From assembly GCF_024213195.1 (NCBI RefSeq), contig NZ_JANAVF010000007.1:400551-464550 (forward strand): DNA of 64,000 bases, read 5' to 3'. Made by a program: the position numbers and the translations under genes. The stretch's first letter is position 1. Every line of letters begins with the position of its first letter. Positions 9,179 to 16,506 of the stretch are shown piece by piece. The notes beneath the pieces were generated by a model, which did no database searches, was not told the origin of the DNA, and saw only the letters and a list, made by a program, of their open reading frames with translations. This stretch comes from Streptomyces sp. TBY4 (GTDB lineage: Bacteria > Actinomycetota > Actinomycetes > Streptomycetales > Streptomycetaceae).

Positions 9179-11473
9179 ATGTCAGCAAGGAAATGGACCC
9201 TCGGGCCCCTGGGGCTCGCCCTCGGGGCGGTACTGGCCGCAGGCGCCCCGGCGGCACTGGCGGCGCCGGCCGCGCCGGGCCCCGGCGGACAGCAGCCGGC
9301 CCCCGCCCGGCAGACCGCCGCGGCCCTGCGCGCCCCGCTGCCGGGCGGGCTCGGCCCCTGCCTGGGGTCCCGCTGCCCCAACCCGTTCCCGCCGATCGAG
9401 GTCGGTACCGACCCCAACGGCTACGACGAGGGCATCAACGTCTTCGTCGGCGCCGACTTCCTCGTCCGCGAGCGCGCCGCCGAGGCCGAGGGCAAGGTCG
9501 TCGTCCTCGGCAGCTTCGACCAGAACAAGAACCTGGCGCTGGCCGGCGGCGGCTACAACATCGGCATCGTCGGCGCGGGCTCGCTCGTAAGGCCCCCGGC
9601 CGGATCCGACTTCCTCACCACCGGCGGCAACGTCAACATCGCCGCCCAGCAGCGGCTGATCTCCGACGGCGGCGTCGTCCGCCACGCGGGCACGGCCCCC
9701 GGGGCCGGCACCGTCACCGGCCCGCTGGAGGCCGACGCGGCCGCGACCGCCCCGTACGCCGACCTGCGCGACCAGCTCACCACGGCCAGCCGCTGCTACG
9801 CCCGGACCGACGGCAGCCCGCGCCCGGCCACGGGCCGCGCCGTCAACCAGGACGGCACCATCGTCTTCACCGGGGACAACACCTCCCCGCTCCAGGTCTT
9901 CAACGTCAACTTCGACCTGGCGGGCCCGACCGGTGGCGCCGTCGGCATCCGCTTCGACCGGATCCCGGCCGGCGCCACCGTCCTGGTCAACGTCACGGGC
10001 GCCGCCCGCACCATCAACACCTACAGCGGCAGCATCGTCGACACCGGGGCGGGCTCCGACCCCTGGAACGGGCTGCGCACCCGGCTGCTGTGGAATTTCC
10101 CCGACGCCACCACCGTCCAGCTGGCCGGCAGCGGGCAGTTCCAGGGCAGCGTGCTCGTCGGCGAGCAGACCTCGCGCACCACCGTCACCCTGCCCGGCAC
10201 CAACGGCCGCTTCTTCACCACCGGCGAGCTCGTCCACACCAGCACCGGGGGCGGCGGCCAGGAGATCCACGCGTACCCCTTCGACGGAGACCTGCCCGAC
10301 TGCGGGAACACGGTCCCGGTCACGGGCGCCGTCTCCGTCACCAAGCAGGACGGCGCGGGCGCCGCGCTGGCCGGAGCCGTCTACGAACTGTGGCAGGAGA
10401 CCAACGGCGTCACCGGACCCCAGTTCACGAGCACCGGCGGGGACACCAAGGTCGCCGACTGCGTCACCCCGGCGAGCGGCATCTGCTCCCGCACCGTCCC
10501 GCTGGGCACGTACTACTGGCGCGAGACGCAGGCACCCCCCGGCTACGAGATCGCGCCGGACCCCGTCGTCGAACTGACCCTGACCGAGGAGAACGCCGCC
10601 GCCGGCGTCGGCGGCAGCATGAGCAACGCCAGGATCCCGGGCAGCGCCGACGTGGAGCTGCGCAAGTCCGACGCCGAGGGCGGAGCACTGCTGCCCGGAG
10701 CCGTCTTCGAGCTGTGGCGCGAGGCCAACGACGTTCCGGGCCTGCAGACCGGCCCGACCGGCGCCGACGAGCAGCTCCCCGGCACCTGCACCACCGACGC
10801 GCAGGGAAGCTGCACGGTCCAGCTCCCGGTCGGTGAGCGGTACTACTGGCGGGAGACCGACGCGCCGGCCGGTTACGACCTGCCCGCGGACCCGGTCACG
10901 CCGTTCGACCTCACCGAGGGCCACGTGACGACGGGCCTCTTGATCGAGGTCACGGACGAGCGGACCGTGGAGCCCGAGTACGAGGGCTCGATCAAGGTCC
11001 TGAAGAAGGACGCGAAGACGAAGAACCCGCTGCGCGGGGCGGTCTTCGAGGTGTGGGAGGAGACCAACGGCACCAGCGGCCTCCAGACGCGCGGCATCAA
11101 CCCCGACCGCAGGGCGGCGGACGGCTGCGCGACCGACCGGGCCGGGGTGTGCACCTTCCCGGGCCTGGAGGAGGGCTCGTACTACGTGGTCGAAACGGCC
11201 GTCCCGGAGGGCTACGTCCTGCCGGCCGACCGGGTCACGGGTCCGCTCCAGCTGAACGAGGCGACCCCGGACCACCGCCTGGTCGTCACCCTGGAGAACA
11301 AGCGCGACCCCCACGGCAAGGGCGGCCACGGCGGCAAGGGCAAGGACGGCAAGGGCAAGGACGGCAAGGGCAAGGGAAAGGGCGGTAAGGGCCAGGGCGG
11401 CAAGGGCGGCAAGGGCGGCAAGGGCGGCAAGGGCAAGGCCCCGAAGTCGCCGGCGCCCGGCCGGGCCGGCTAG
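9179..11473 (+). CDS. Secreted choice-of-anchor A / SpaA-repeat surface protein with Gly-Lys tail
   Basis: A 764-residue secreted protein. A Sec signal peptide (about residues 1-29) is followed by a choice-of-anchor A domain (about 75-375; start GYDEGINVFVGADF). Three SpaA/Cna-B-like beta-sandwich repeats follow, near 380, 490 and 600. Each starts with a V-x-K/R-x-D strand and has a G-A-V-x-E-x-W core, and the first two carry the E-x-D/Q-A-P-x-G-Y pattern. Such repeats often hold intramolecular isopeptide bonds and act as adhesin stalks. The C-terminus is a Gly-Lys repeat tail of about 50 residues ending PAPGRAG. There is no LPXTG motif, hydrophobic helix or other known sorting signal. Three L,D-transpeptidase genes flank it, suggesting an unusual way of wall attachment. 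Confidence 0.88.
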   Translation: MSARKWTLGPLGLALGAVLAAGAPAALAAPAAPGPGGQQPAPARQTAAALRAPLPGGLGPCLGSRCPNPFPPIEVGTDPNGYDEGINVFVGADFLVRERAAEAEGKVVVLGSFDQNKNLALAGGGYNIGIVGAGSLVRPPAGSDFLTTGGNVNIAAQQRLISDGGVVRHAGTAPGAGTVTGPLEADAAATAPYADLRDQLTTASRCYARTDGSPRPATGRAVNQDGTIVFTGDNTSPLQVFNVNFDLAGPTGGAVGIRFDRIPAGATVLVNVTGAARTINTYSGSIVDTGAGSDPWNGLRTRLLWNFPDATTVQLAGSGQFQGSVLVGEQTSRTTVTLPGTNGRFFTTGELVHTSTGGGGQEIHAYPFDGDLPDCGNTVPVTGAVSVTKQDGAGAALAGAVYELWQETNGVTGPQFTSTGGDTKVADCVTPASGICSRTVPLGTYYWRETQAPPGYEIAPDPVVELTLTEENAAAGVGGSMSNARIPGSADVELRKSDAEGGALLPGAVFELWREANDVPGLQTGPTGADEQLPGTCTTDAQGSCTVQLPVGERYYWRETDAPAGYDLPADPVTPFDLTEGHVTTGLLIEVTDERTVEPEYEGSIKVLKKDAKTKNPLRGAVFEVWEETNGTSGLQTRGINPDRRAADGCATDRAGVCTFPGLEEGSYYVVETAVPEGYVLPADRVTGPLQLNEATPDHRLVVTLENKRDPHGKGGHGGKGKDGKGKDGKGKGKGGKGQGGKGGKGGKGGKGKAPKSPAPGRAG
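11314..11438. repeat. Gly-Lys coding tandem repeat
   Basis: Degenerate GGCAAG/GGC units in direct repeat encode the GKGGKGKDGK tail of the surface protein. The array is the kind that changes length by slippage. Confidence 0.8.
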
Positions 11474-11480
11474 CCCGCCC

Positions 11481-11510
11481 GGGTGGGCCGGTGCCCCGGC
11501 CGGCCCACCC
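11481..11510 (+). terminator. Stem-loop after the surface protein gene
   Basis: An 11-bp perfect stem (GGGTGGGCCGG with CCGGCCCACCC) and an eight-base loop start eight bases after the stop codon. There is no T run, which is usual in Streptomyces. Confidence 0.7.
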
Positions 11511-11582
11511 CGCGCGCCGGGGCCGCGCCCATCCGGTTGGCTCGGAGCCGACGGTCCGGCCGGCGGGCGCGAGGAGATCCGT

Positions 11583-12335
11583 ATGAGCCCAGGCGACGCG
11601 GCAGGCGCGAGGGGCACGCGGGGCGCGATCGGCAGACTGGCCGGCGCGGCCGCCGTCCTCGCGGCGGCCGCCCTCGCCCCGCCGTCGCAGGCAGCCGCGG
11701 CGGCTCCGTCCCCGACTCCGTCCATGGCCCCGGCCCGGGAGGCGTGCGCCGCCGGGACCGGGCCCTACCAGCGCGAGCTGGAGGAGCACCTGGGCCGGAC
11801 GGCCGACGGGAGACAGGACGCCGGGGACTGCGAGGCGATCCGCACCTTCCAGCGGGACAACGGCATCCGCCCCGCCGACGGCCACGCCGGGCTGGTCACC
11901 TTCCGGACCATGGTCGCGGTCGCCGCCCGTGCGAACCCCAACGCCGCCGGCGGCTGCCCGGTCCGCCCGCACCGGGTGACCTGCGTGGACCTGGAGCGCC
12001 AGATCCTGTGGGTGCAGCGCGGCCGCACCGTGGTCTTCCCGCCCGTGCCCGTCCGCACCGGCCGGGACGACGAGGAGACCCGCCCCGGATGGCACGAGGT
12101 CTACTGGCGCAGCGAGGACCACCGCTCCACGCTCTACGACGACTCCCCGATGCCCTACGCCCAGTTCTTCGACGGGGGCCAGGCCCTCCACGGCCGCCCC
12201 GGCGACCTGTACGCGCACGGCGGCTCGGCCGGCTGCGTCAACCTCTCCGTCCCCGACGCGCGCCGGCTCTGGGACCTGCTCACCGAGGGCGACGCCGTCC
12301 ACGTCTGGGGCACCAAGCCCGGCACGGAGGACTGA
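11583..12335 (+). CDS. L,D-transpeptidase with peptidoglycan-binding domain
   Basis: A 250-residue exported protein. A signal peptide ending near AAAAAP is followed by a PG_binding_1-like domain (about residues 60-120; EAIRTFQRDNGIRPADG) and a short YkuD domain. The catalytic region reads YAHGGSAGCVNLS: the nucleophilic Cys and the preceding Ser and Gly are kept, but the His of the usual SHGC motif is Ala. This variant class is known among actinobacterial YkuD proteins, as I recall, so activity is likely but not certain. It has no lipobox, unlike its two neighbours. The ATG start is preceded by GAGGAGAT. It follows the surface protein gene by 109 bases, with a stem-loop between them. Confidence 0.85.
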   Translation: MSPGDAAGARGTRGAIGRLAGAAAVLAAAALAPPSQAAAAAPSPTPSMAPAREACAAGTGPYQRELEEHLGRTADGRQDAGDCEAIRTFQRDNGIRPADGHAGLVTFRTMVAVAARANPNAAGGCPVRPHRVTCVDLERQILWVQRGRTVVFPPVPVRTGRDDEETRPGWHEVYWRSEDHRSTLYDDSPMPYAQFFDGGQALHGRPGDLYAHGGSAGCVNLSVPDARRLWDLLTEGDAVHVWGTKPGTED

Positions 12336-12363
12336 CTCCCGGGCCCCGCACCACTCTTGGGAC

Positions 12364-12388
12364 GGAACGGTGACACGACCGTACCGTC
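12364..12388 (+). promoter_or_regulatory. ECF-sigma (SigE-like) promoter
   Basis: GGAAC at 12364-12368, a 16-base spacer, and CGTC at 12385-12388. This is the consensus arrangement for Streptomyces envelope-stress ECF sigma factors. It predicts a start of transcription near 12395, about 65 bases before the lipoprotein transpeptidase start at 12463. Confidence 0.6.
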
Positions 12389-12462
12389 TCGTGATCCCCC
12401 ATGTGATTTCCTGACGACAAGCGCGCGACTGCCCGCGCGCGGGGGACATGGGGAGAACAAGA

Positions 12463-13689
12463 GTGAACCTGCAGCCGATACGCGGCCGCGCCCGCACCGG
12501 CCTGCCGGCCCTCCTGCTGGGCGCGGCCCTGCTGTTCACCAGCGCGTGCAGCGGTGGCGGCAACGGGGGCGGCGCCGGCGGGAGCGGTGGCGGAGACGGG
12601 GGTTCCGGGACGACCGGTACCGAGGCGTCGAAGGCCGTCGTGAGCGTCAAGCCGGACGACGGGGCCAAGGAGGTCGCGACCAGCGGCATCCTCAAGATAA
12701 CCAGCACCGGCGGCAAGCTCACCACGGTGACGGTCGCCGACACCAAGGGCAACGCGGTGGAGGGCAAGCTCGCCGCCGACGGCGCGAGCTGGGAGCCCGT
12801 CCGCCACCTCGCCGCCGCCACCGAGTACAAGGTGCACGCGGTCGCCAAGGACGACGCCGGCCGCGAGTCCGCGAAGGACACCACCTTCACCACCCTCACG
12901 CCCGCGAACACCTTCATCGGCCAGTACACCCCCGAGGACGGATCGACGGTCGGCGTGGGGATGCCGGTCTCGATCAACTTCTCCCGCGGCATCACCAATC
13001 CCGAGGCCGTCGAGAAGGCCATCACGGTGACGGCCGAGCCGGCCGTCCCGATCGAGGGCCACTGGTTCGGCAACGACCGCCTGGACTTCCGCCCCGAGAA
13101 GTACTGGGCCGCGGGCACCACGGTCACCCTGAAGCTGGCGCTCGACGGGGTCGAAGGCCGCCCGGGGGTCTACGGCAAGCAGACCCGTACGGTCAGCTTC
13201 AAGATCGGCCGCTCCCAGGTCACCACGGTCGACGCGAGCAGCAAGCAGATGCAGGTGGTCCGCGACGGCCAGGTGCTCAAGAACGTCCCGATCACCGCGG
13301 GCGCTCCCTCGACGACCACGTACAACGGGCAGATGGTCATCAGCGAGAAGTACAAGGTGACCCGGATGAACGGCGCCACCGTCGGCTTCGGCGGGGAGTA
13401 CGACATCTCCGACGTCCCGCACGCGATGCGGCTGACCACCTCCGGCACCTTCGTCCACGGCAACTACTGGGCCTCCTCCAGCACGTTCGGATCCGAGAAC
13501 GTCAGCCACGGCTGCGTGGGCCTGAAGGACGTCCGCGGCGCCGGCGACAACAGCCAGCCCGCCGCCTGGTTCTTCAACGAGTCGATCATCGGCGACGTGG
13601 TCGTCGTGAAGAACTCCAAGGACAAGACCGTCGCCCCCGACAACGGCCTCAACGGCTGGAACATGGACTGGGCGGAGTGGACCAAGTAG
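12463..13689 (+). CDS. L,D-transpeptidase lipoprotein with Ig-like domain
   Basis: A 408-residue lipoprotein: signal peptide with lipobox FTSAC, a Gly/Ser-rich linker, an Ig-like domain (about residues 55-125) and a C-terminal YkuD domain. The catalytic motif is intact (VHGNYWAS, then SHGCVGL). It should form 3-3 peptidoglycan cross-links at the outer face of the membrane. GTG at 12463 is chosen because GGGGAG lies seven bases upstream; ATG at 12448 has GGGGG only two bases away. It shares the whole domain plan with the protein at 7761, so the two are paralogues on either side of the surface protein. A SigE-like promoter and a strong terminator make it a single transcription unit. Confidence 0.93.
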   Translation: MNLQPIRGRARTGLPALLLGAALLFTSACSGGGNGGGAGGSGGGDGGSGTTGTEASKAVVSVKPDDGAKEVATSGILKITSTGGKLTTVTVADTKGNAVEGKLAADGASWEPVRHLAAATEYKVHAVAKDDAGRESAKDTTFTTLTPANTFIGQYTPEDGSTVGVGMPVSINFSRGITNPEAVEKAITVTAEPAVPIEGHWFGNDRLDFRPEKYWAAGTTVTLKLALDGVEGRPGVYGKQTRTVSFKIGRSQVTTVDASSKQMQVVRDGQVLKNVPITAGAPSTTTYNGQMVISEKYKVTRMNGATVGFGGEYDISDVPHAMRLTTSGTFVHGNYWASSSTFGSENVSHGCVGLKDVRGAGDNSQPAAWFFNESIIGDVVVVKNSKDKTVAPDNGLNGWNMDWAEWTK

Positions 13690-13716
13690 TCGACTGATCC
13701 CTCCCACGCGACGCCC

Positions 13717-13755
13717 GGACGACCCGGTGCTGTGACCCACAGCACCGGGTCGTCC
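13717..13755 (+). terminator. Strong stem-loop terminator
   Basis: An 18-bp perfect stem (arms 13717-13734 and 13738-13755) with a three-base loop, 27 bases after the transpeptidase stop. Confidence 0.9.
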
Positions 13756-13782
13756 TGCGTTAACCGGCGCTAACCTTCCCGT

Positions 13783-14550
13783 ATGACCATCTCTCTCGAA
13801 GTCTCCGAAGGCGTCGGCGTCATCCGGCTGGACCGGCCGCCCATGAACGCCCTGGACATCGCCACCCAGGACCGGCTGCGCGAGCTCGCGGTCGAGGCGA
13901 CCGACCGGGCGGACGTCCGTACGGTCGTCATCTACGGCGGCGAGAAGGTGTTCGCGGCCGGCGCGGACATCAAGGAGATGCAGACGATGGACCACGCGGC
14001 CATGGTCGCCCGGTCCCGCGGACTGCAGGACGCCTTCACCGCCGTGGCCCGGATCCCCAAGCCCGTGGTCGCGGCCGTCACCGGCTACGCCCTGGGCGGC
14101 GGTTGCGAGCTGGCCCTGTGCGCGGACTACCGCATCGCCGCCGACAACGCGAAGCTCGGCCAGCCCGAGATCCTGCTCGGCCTGATCCCCGGCGCGGGCG
14201 GCACCCAGCGGCTGTCCCGGCTGATCGGCCCCTCCAAGGCCAAGGACCTCATCTTCACCGGCCGCATGGTCAAGGCCGACGAGGCGCTGACCCTCGGCCT
14301 CGTGGACCGCGTCGTACCGGCCGCCGAGGTGTACGAGCAGGCGTACGCGTGGGCCGCGAAGCTGGCTCAGGGCCCGGCCCTCGCGCTGCGCGCCGCCAAG
14401 GAGTGCGTGGACGCGGGGCTGGAGGCCGACATCGACACCGGGCTGACCATCGAACGGGGCTGGTTCGCGGGCCTGTTCGCCACCGAGGACCGCGAGCGCG
14501 GCATGCGCAGCTTCGTCGAGGAGGGGCCGGGCAAGGCCAAGTTCCTCTAG
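13783..14550 (+). CDS. Enoyl-CoA hydratase / isomerase family protein
   Basis: A 255-residue crotonase-fold enzyme, expected to hydrate trans-2-enoyl-CoA in fatty-acid or amino-acid breakdown. The oxyanion-hole region reads AGADIKEM and ALGGGCELALCADYR. The two glutamates used for water activation in crotonase are both present: in GGGCELA and in GQPEILLG. The ATG at 13783 has no Shine-Dalgarno sequence, but TAACCT stands six bases before it, so the mRNA may be leaderless. It lies alone between two terminator hairpins. The acyl-CoA substrate cannot be predicted. Confidence 0.9.
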   Translation: MTISLEVSEGVGVIRLDRPPMNALDIATQDRLRELAVEATDRADVRTVVIYGGEKVFAAGADIKEMQTMDHAAMVARSRGLQDAFTAVARIPKPVVAAVTGYALGGGCELALCADYRIAADNAKLGQPEILLGLIPGAGGTQRLSRLIGPSKAKDLIFTGRMVKADEALTLGLVDRVVPAAEVYEQAYAWAAKLAQGPALALRAAKECVDAGLEADIDTGLTIERGWFAGLFATEDRERGMRSFVEEGPGKAKFL

Positions 14551-14616
14551 CCGGTGGGCCGATGGGCTGGTGGGCCGGCCGGTCTGCCGGTCCTCCCTGC
14601 GGGTGGATTAGCCAGG

Positions 14617-14635
14617 CCTTAAGGCAACCTTAAGG
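14617..14635. promoter_or_regulatory. Two CCTTAAGG palindromes one helical turn apart
   Basis: CCTTAAGG occurs at 14617-14624 and again at 14628-14635, separated by CAA, so the centres are 11 bases apart on one face of the DNA. The site is AT-rich for this genome and stands in the intergenic region ahead of a terminator, which fits a two-dimer operator. Confidence 0.5.
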
Positions 14636-14737
14636 CGAATCGTTGATCCACTCAGGGTGATCGGCGCTTCGCGGTGCGTCACCGCAGGTCAAAGGTGCGC
14701 GAGGGGCTCCGGGTTGCCAGTCGCATATGCCAGGGTG

Positions 14738-14766
14738 ACCCCCCGGGATCGGTGATCCCGGGGGGT
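14738..14766 (+). terminator. Rho-independent terminator
   Basis: A 13-bp perfect stem (ACCCCCCGGGATC with its complement) and a three-base loop, followed by CTTTTCC. It ends either read-through from the hydratase gene or a small RNA starting near the palindromes at 14617. Confidence 0.9.
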
Positions 14767-14818
14767 CTTTTCCTGCGGAACGGCCCGAACGGCCTTACCG
14801 GGCCTCCATGATGGGTGC

Positions 14819-15322
14819 ATGGCGGGTCTGGAGGGTGTGGAACAGCCGCGGCAGCGCAGTAGCGCTTCCGCCGTACGGCTCACGGCGGCCCTGGAGGACG
14901 AACTGGGCCTGAAAGCGCTGGAGTTGTACGGGAATCCGGCCGAGGCGGAAGTGACGCTGCCGTCGATGCCCGAATCGGCGAGCACGGCCCGCCGGCTCAC
15001 GCAGTGCGTGGTCGTGCGCCTGTGGGGACTCTCGCCCCAGATCGCTGAGCACACCGTCCTGCTGGTCTCGGAGCTCGTGGGCAACGCCGTCCGGCACACG
15101 GGCGCCCGCTCCTTCGGCTTACGGATGCTCCGGCGGCGCGGCTGGATCCGCGTGGAGGTCCGCGACCCCTCGCGCGGGCTGCCCTGTCTGATGCCGGTGC
15201 ACGAGATGGACACCACGGGCCGGGGGCTGTTCCTCGTCGACAAGCTCTCGGACCGCTGGGGGGCGGACCTGCTGCCGCGCGGGAAGATCACCTGGTTCGA
15301 GATGCGGGTGGCCGACCGCTGA
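14819..15322 (+). CDS. RsbW-like ATP-binding protein (HATPase_c), with a TTA codon
   Basis: A 167-residue GHKL ATPase of the anti-sigma-factor kinase type found in many copies in Streptomyces. The N box is ELVGNAVRH (about residues 85-93), the G1 box has VEVRDPS, and the G2 box reads TTGRGLFLVDKLSDRWG. Relatives bind a sigma factor or phosphorylate an anti-anti-sigma partner; no partner gene is adjacent. Codon 101 (15119-15121) is TTA for Leu, the codon read by the bldA tRNA, so full translation may depend on developmental stage. The start ATG has no clear ribosome site. A terminator precedes it and a hairpin follows it, so it is monocistronic. Confidence 0.85.
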   Translation: MAGLEGVEQPRQRSSASAVRLTAALEDELGLKALELYGNPAEAEVTLPSMPESASTARRLTQCVVVRLWGLSPQIAEHTVLLVSELVGNAVRHTGARSFGLRMLRRRGWIRVEVRDPSRGLPCLMPVHEMDTTGRGLFLVDKLSDRWGADLLPRGKITWFEMRVADR

Positions 15323-15352
15323 GCCCCGCTCGGCATCCCCCCCGGAACGCCA

Positions 15353-15392
15353 GAAACCCCCTGTCGCCGTTGTGGGGCGCTGCGGGGGTTTC
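15353..15392 (+). terminator. Stem-loop after the ATPase gene
   Basis: GAAACCCCC at 15353-15361 pairs with GGGGGTTTC at 15384-15392 around a 22-base loop, 30 bases after the stop. Confidence 0.65.
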
Positions 15393-15717
15393 ATGGGTGT
15401 GCCGAGGATCGAAGGGGGTGTGATCCTCGGCGGGAGACTTCGCTCGGGTCAACGGGAAGCCGTGCTTCCGACTATGGCAGACGAGGGACCAAATGCCAAA
15501 AGTCCCAAGTTGGACATAAGTGTGCATATCCTAAGACTTTCTACCTAAATCTTAGGTGAGGTCGGCCACTGGCCTCGTAATTAGCGCATAAATATCGGCT
15601 GCTCTGAGTGAATCGTTGATCACATAGCGGACGGTCGCCGTGTGGTACCGGTTCGGCCGAAGGTCCCGAATGGGGTCACTCCCTACCTTCACGGGCATCC
15701 ACCCCTTAAATGGGCGG
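15393..15717. promoter_or_regulatory. AT-rich regulatory region ahead of the deacetylase-like gene
   Basis: No gene is seen here. The region contains a 9-bp inverted repeat CCGAGGATC/GATCCTCGG (15402-15430), a second dyad CCTAAGA/TCTTAGG (15530-15556), and GAATCGTTGATC at 15610-15621, a 12-mer that also occurs at 14637-14648. Bases 15480-15620 are far more AT-rich than the rest of the window, as expected of a regulated promoter. Confidence 0.5.
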
Positions 15718-16506
15718 GTGCTCTGCTACCCGGACCGCCGATCCGCTCTCCGTACCGGCGCGGCGGTCGCCGCCGGCGCCCTCGCCGCCGCCTGTACCCC
15801 CGCGGGGCCCGCGGCCCCGGTGAAGGCCGCCCCGGACAAACCGGCCGCCCCGGCCAAGGCGGCTCCGGCGAAGGCGGCCCCCGCCCCGCGCCGGTTCGCC
15901 GGTCAGCCCGTGGAGATCGGGCACGGGCCCCGCGGCCGGCCCGGCGTCGCGCTCACCTTCCACGGCAACGGCGACCCCGCCATCGCCAAGGCGGTGCTCG
16001 CCGAGGCGGAGCGGGCGGGCGCGCGGGTCACCGTCCTGGCCATCGGCGCCTGGCTCGACGCCCACCCGGAGATGGCCCGCCGGATCCTGGACGGCGGCCA
16101 CGAACTCGGCAACCACACCCAACGCCACCTCGCGATCAACACCATGCCCGAGGAGCAGGCGTACGCCGAGATCACCGGCTGCGCCGACCGGCTCAAACGG
16201 CTGACCGGATCCATCGGCACCTGGTTCCGCCCGTCGCAGACCCAGTACGCCACCCCGCTGGTGCAAAAACTGGCCCAGCGGGCGGGCTACCCGCACGTCC
16301 TCTCGTACGACGTGGACTCCCTCGACTTCACCTCGCCCGGTGCCGCGGCCGTCATCCGCACCGTCACCGGCACGATCCAAGGCGGATCGGTGGTGAGCCT
16401 GCACTTCGGCTACGCGGACACGGTCGACGCGATGCCGCCCCTCCTCGAAGAACTCGCACGCCGCAAACTGCGCGCGGTGACCACCACGGAGCTGCTGAGG
16501 CCATGA
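15718..16506 (+). CDS. Polysaccharide deacetylase-like lipoprotein with altered metal site
   Basis: A 262-residue exported NodB-fold protein. The N-terminus carries a twin-arginine sequence (PDRRSALRTG) and a lipobox AAAC near residue 24, suggesting Tat export and lipid anchoring. Motif 2 (NHTQRH) and the motif 3 region (WFRPS) are visible. Motif 1, usually TFDDG with the catalytic and metal-binding aspartates, reads TFHGNGD. Activity may therefore be changed or lost. GTG at 15718 is chosen because TTAAAT lies six bases before it (leaderless pattern) and it gives a short Tat leader. GTG 15640 and ATG 15670 are alternatives, and both would include an in-frame TTA at 15706. Its stop overlaps the next gene by ATGA. 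Confidence 0.75.
   Translation: MLCYPDRRSALRTGAAVAAGALAAACTPAGPAAPVKAAPDKPAAPAKAAPAKAAPAPRRFAGQPVEIGHGPRGRPGVALTFHGNGDPAIAKAVLAEAERAGARVTVLAIGAWLDAHPEMARRILDGGHELGNHTQRHLAINTMPEEQAYAEITGCADRLKRLTGSIGTWFRPSQTQYATPLVQKLAQRAGYPHVLSYDVDSLDFTSPGAAAVIRTVTGTIQGGSVVSLHFGYADTVDAMPPLLEELARRKLRAVTTTELLRP

Noticed and set aside
11440..11473. An LPXTG or sortase signal at the end of the surface protein
   Set aside because: The C-terminus is KSPAPGRAG with no LPxTG, hydrophobic helix or positive tail in the proper order.
14611..14640. An iron box (IdeR/DmdR type) at the CCTTAAGG palindromes
   Set aside because: Some bases fit, but the consensus TTAGGTTAGGCT core is not present.
15640..15717. Longer N-terminus of the deacetylase-like protein (GTG 15640 or ATG 15670)
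   Set aside because: It would put 16-26 extra residues and a TTA codon before the twin-arginine segment; not excluded, only less likely.
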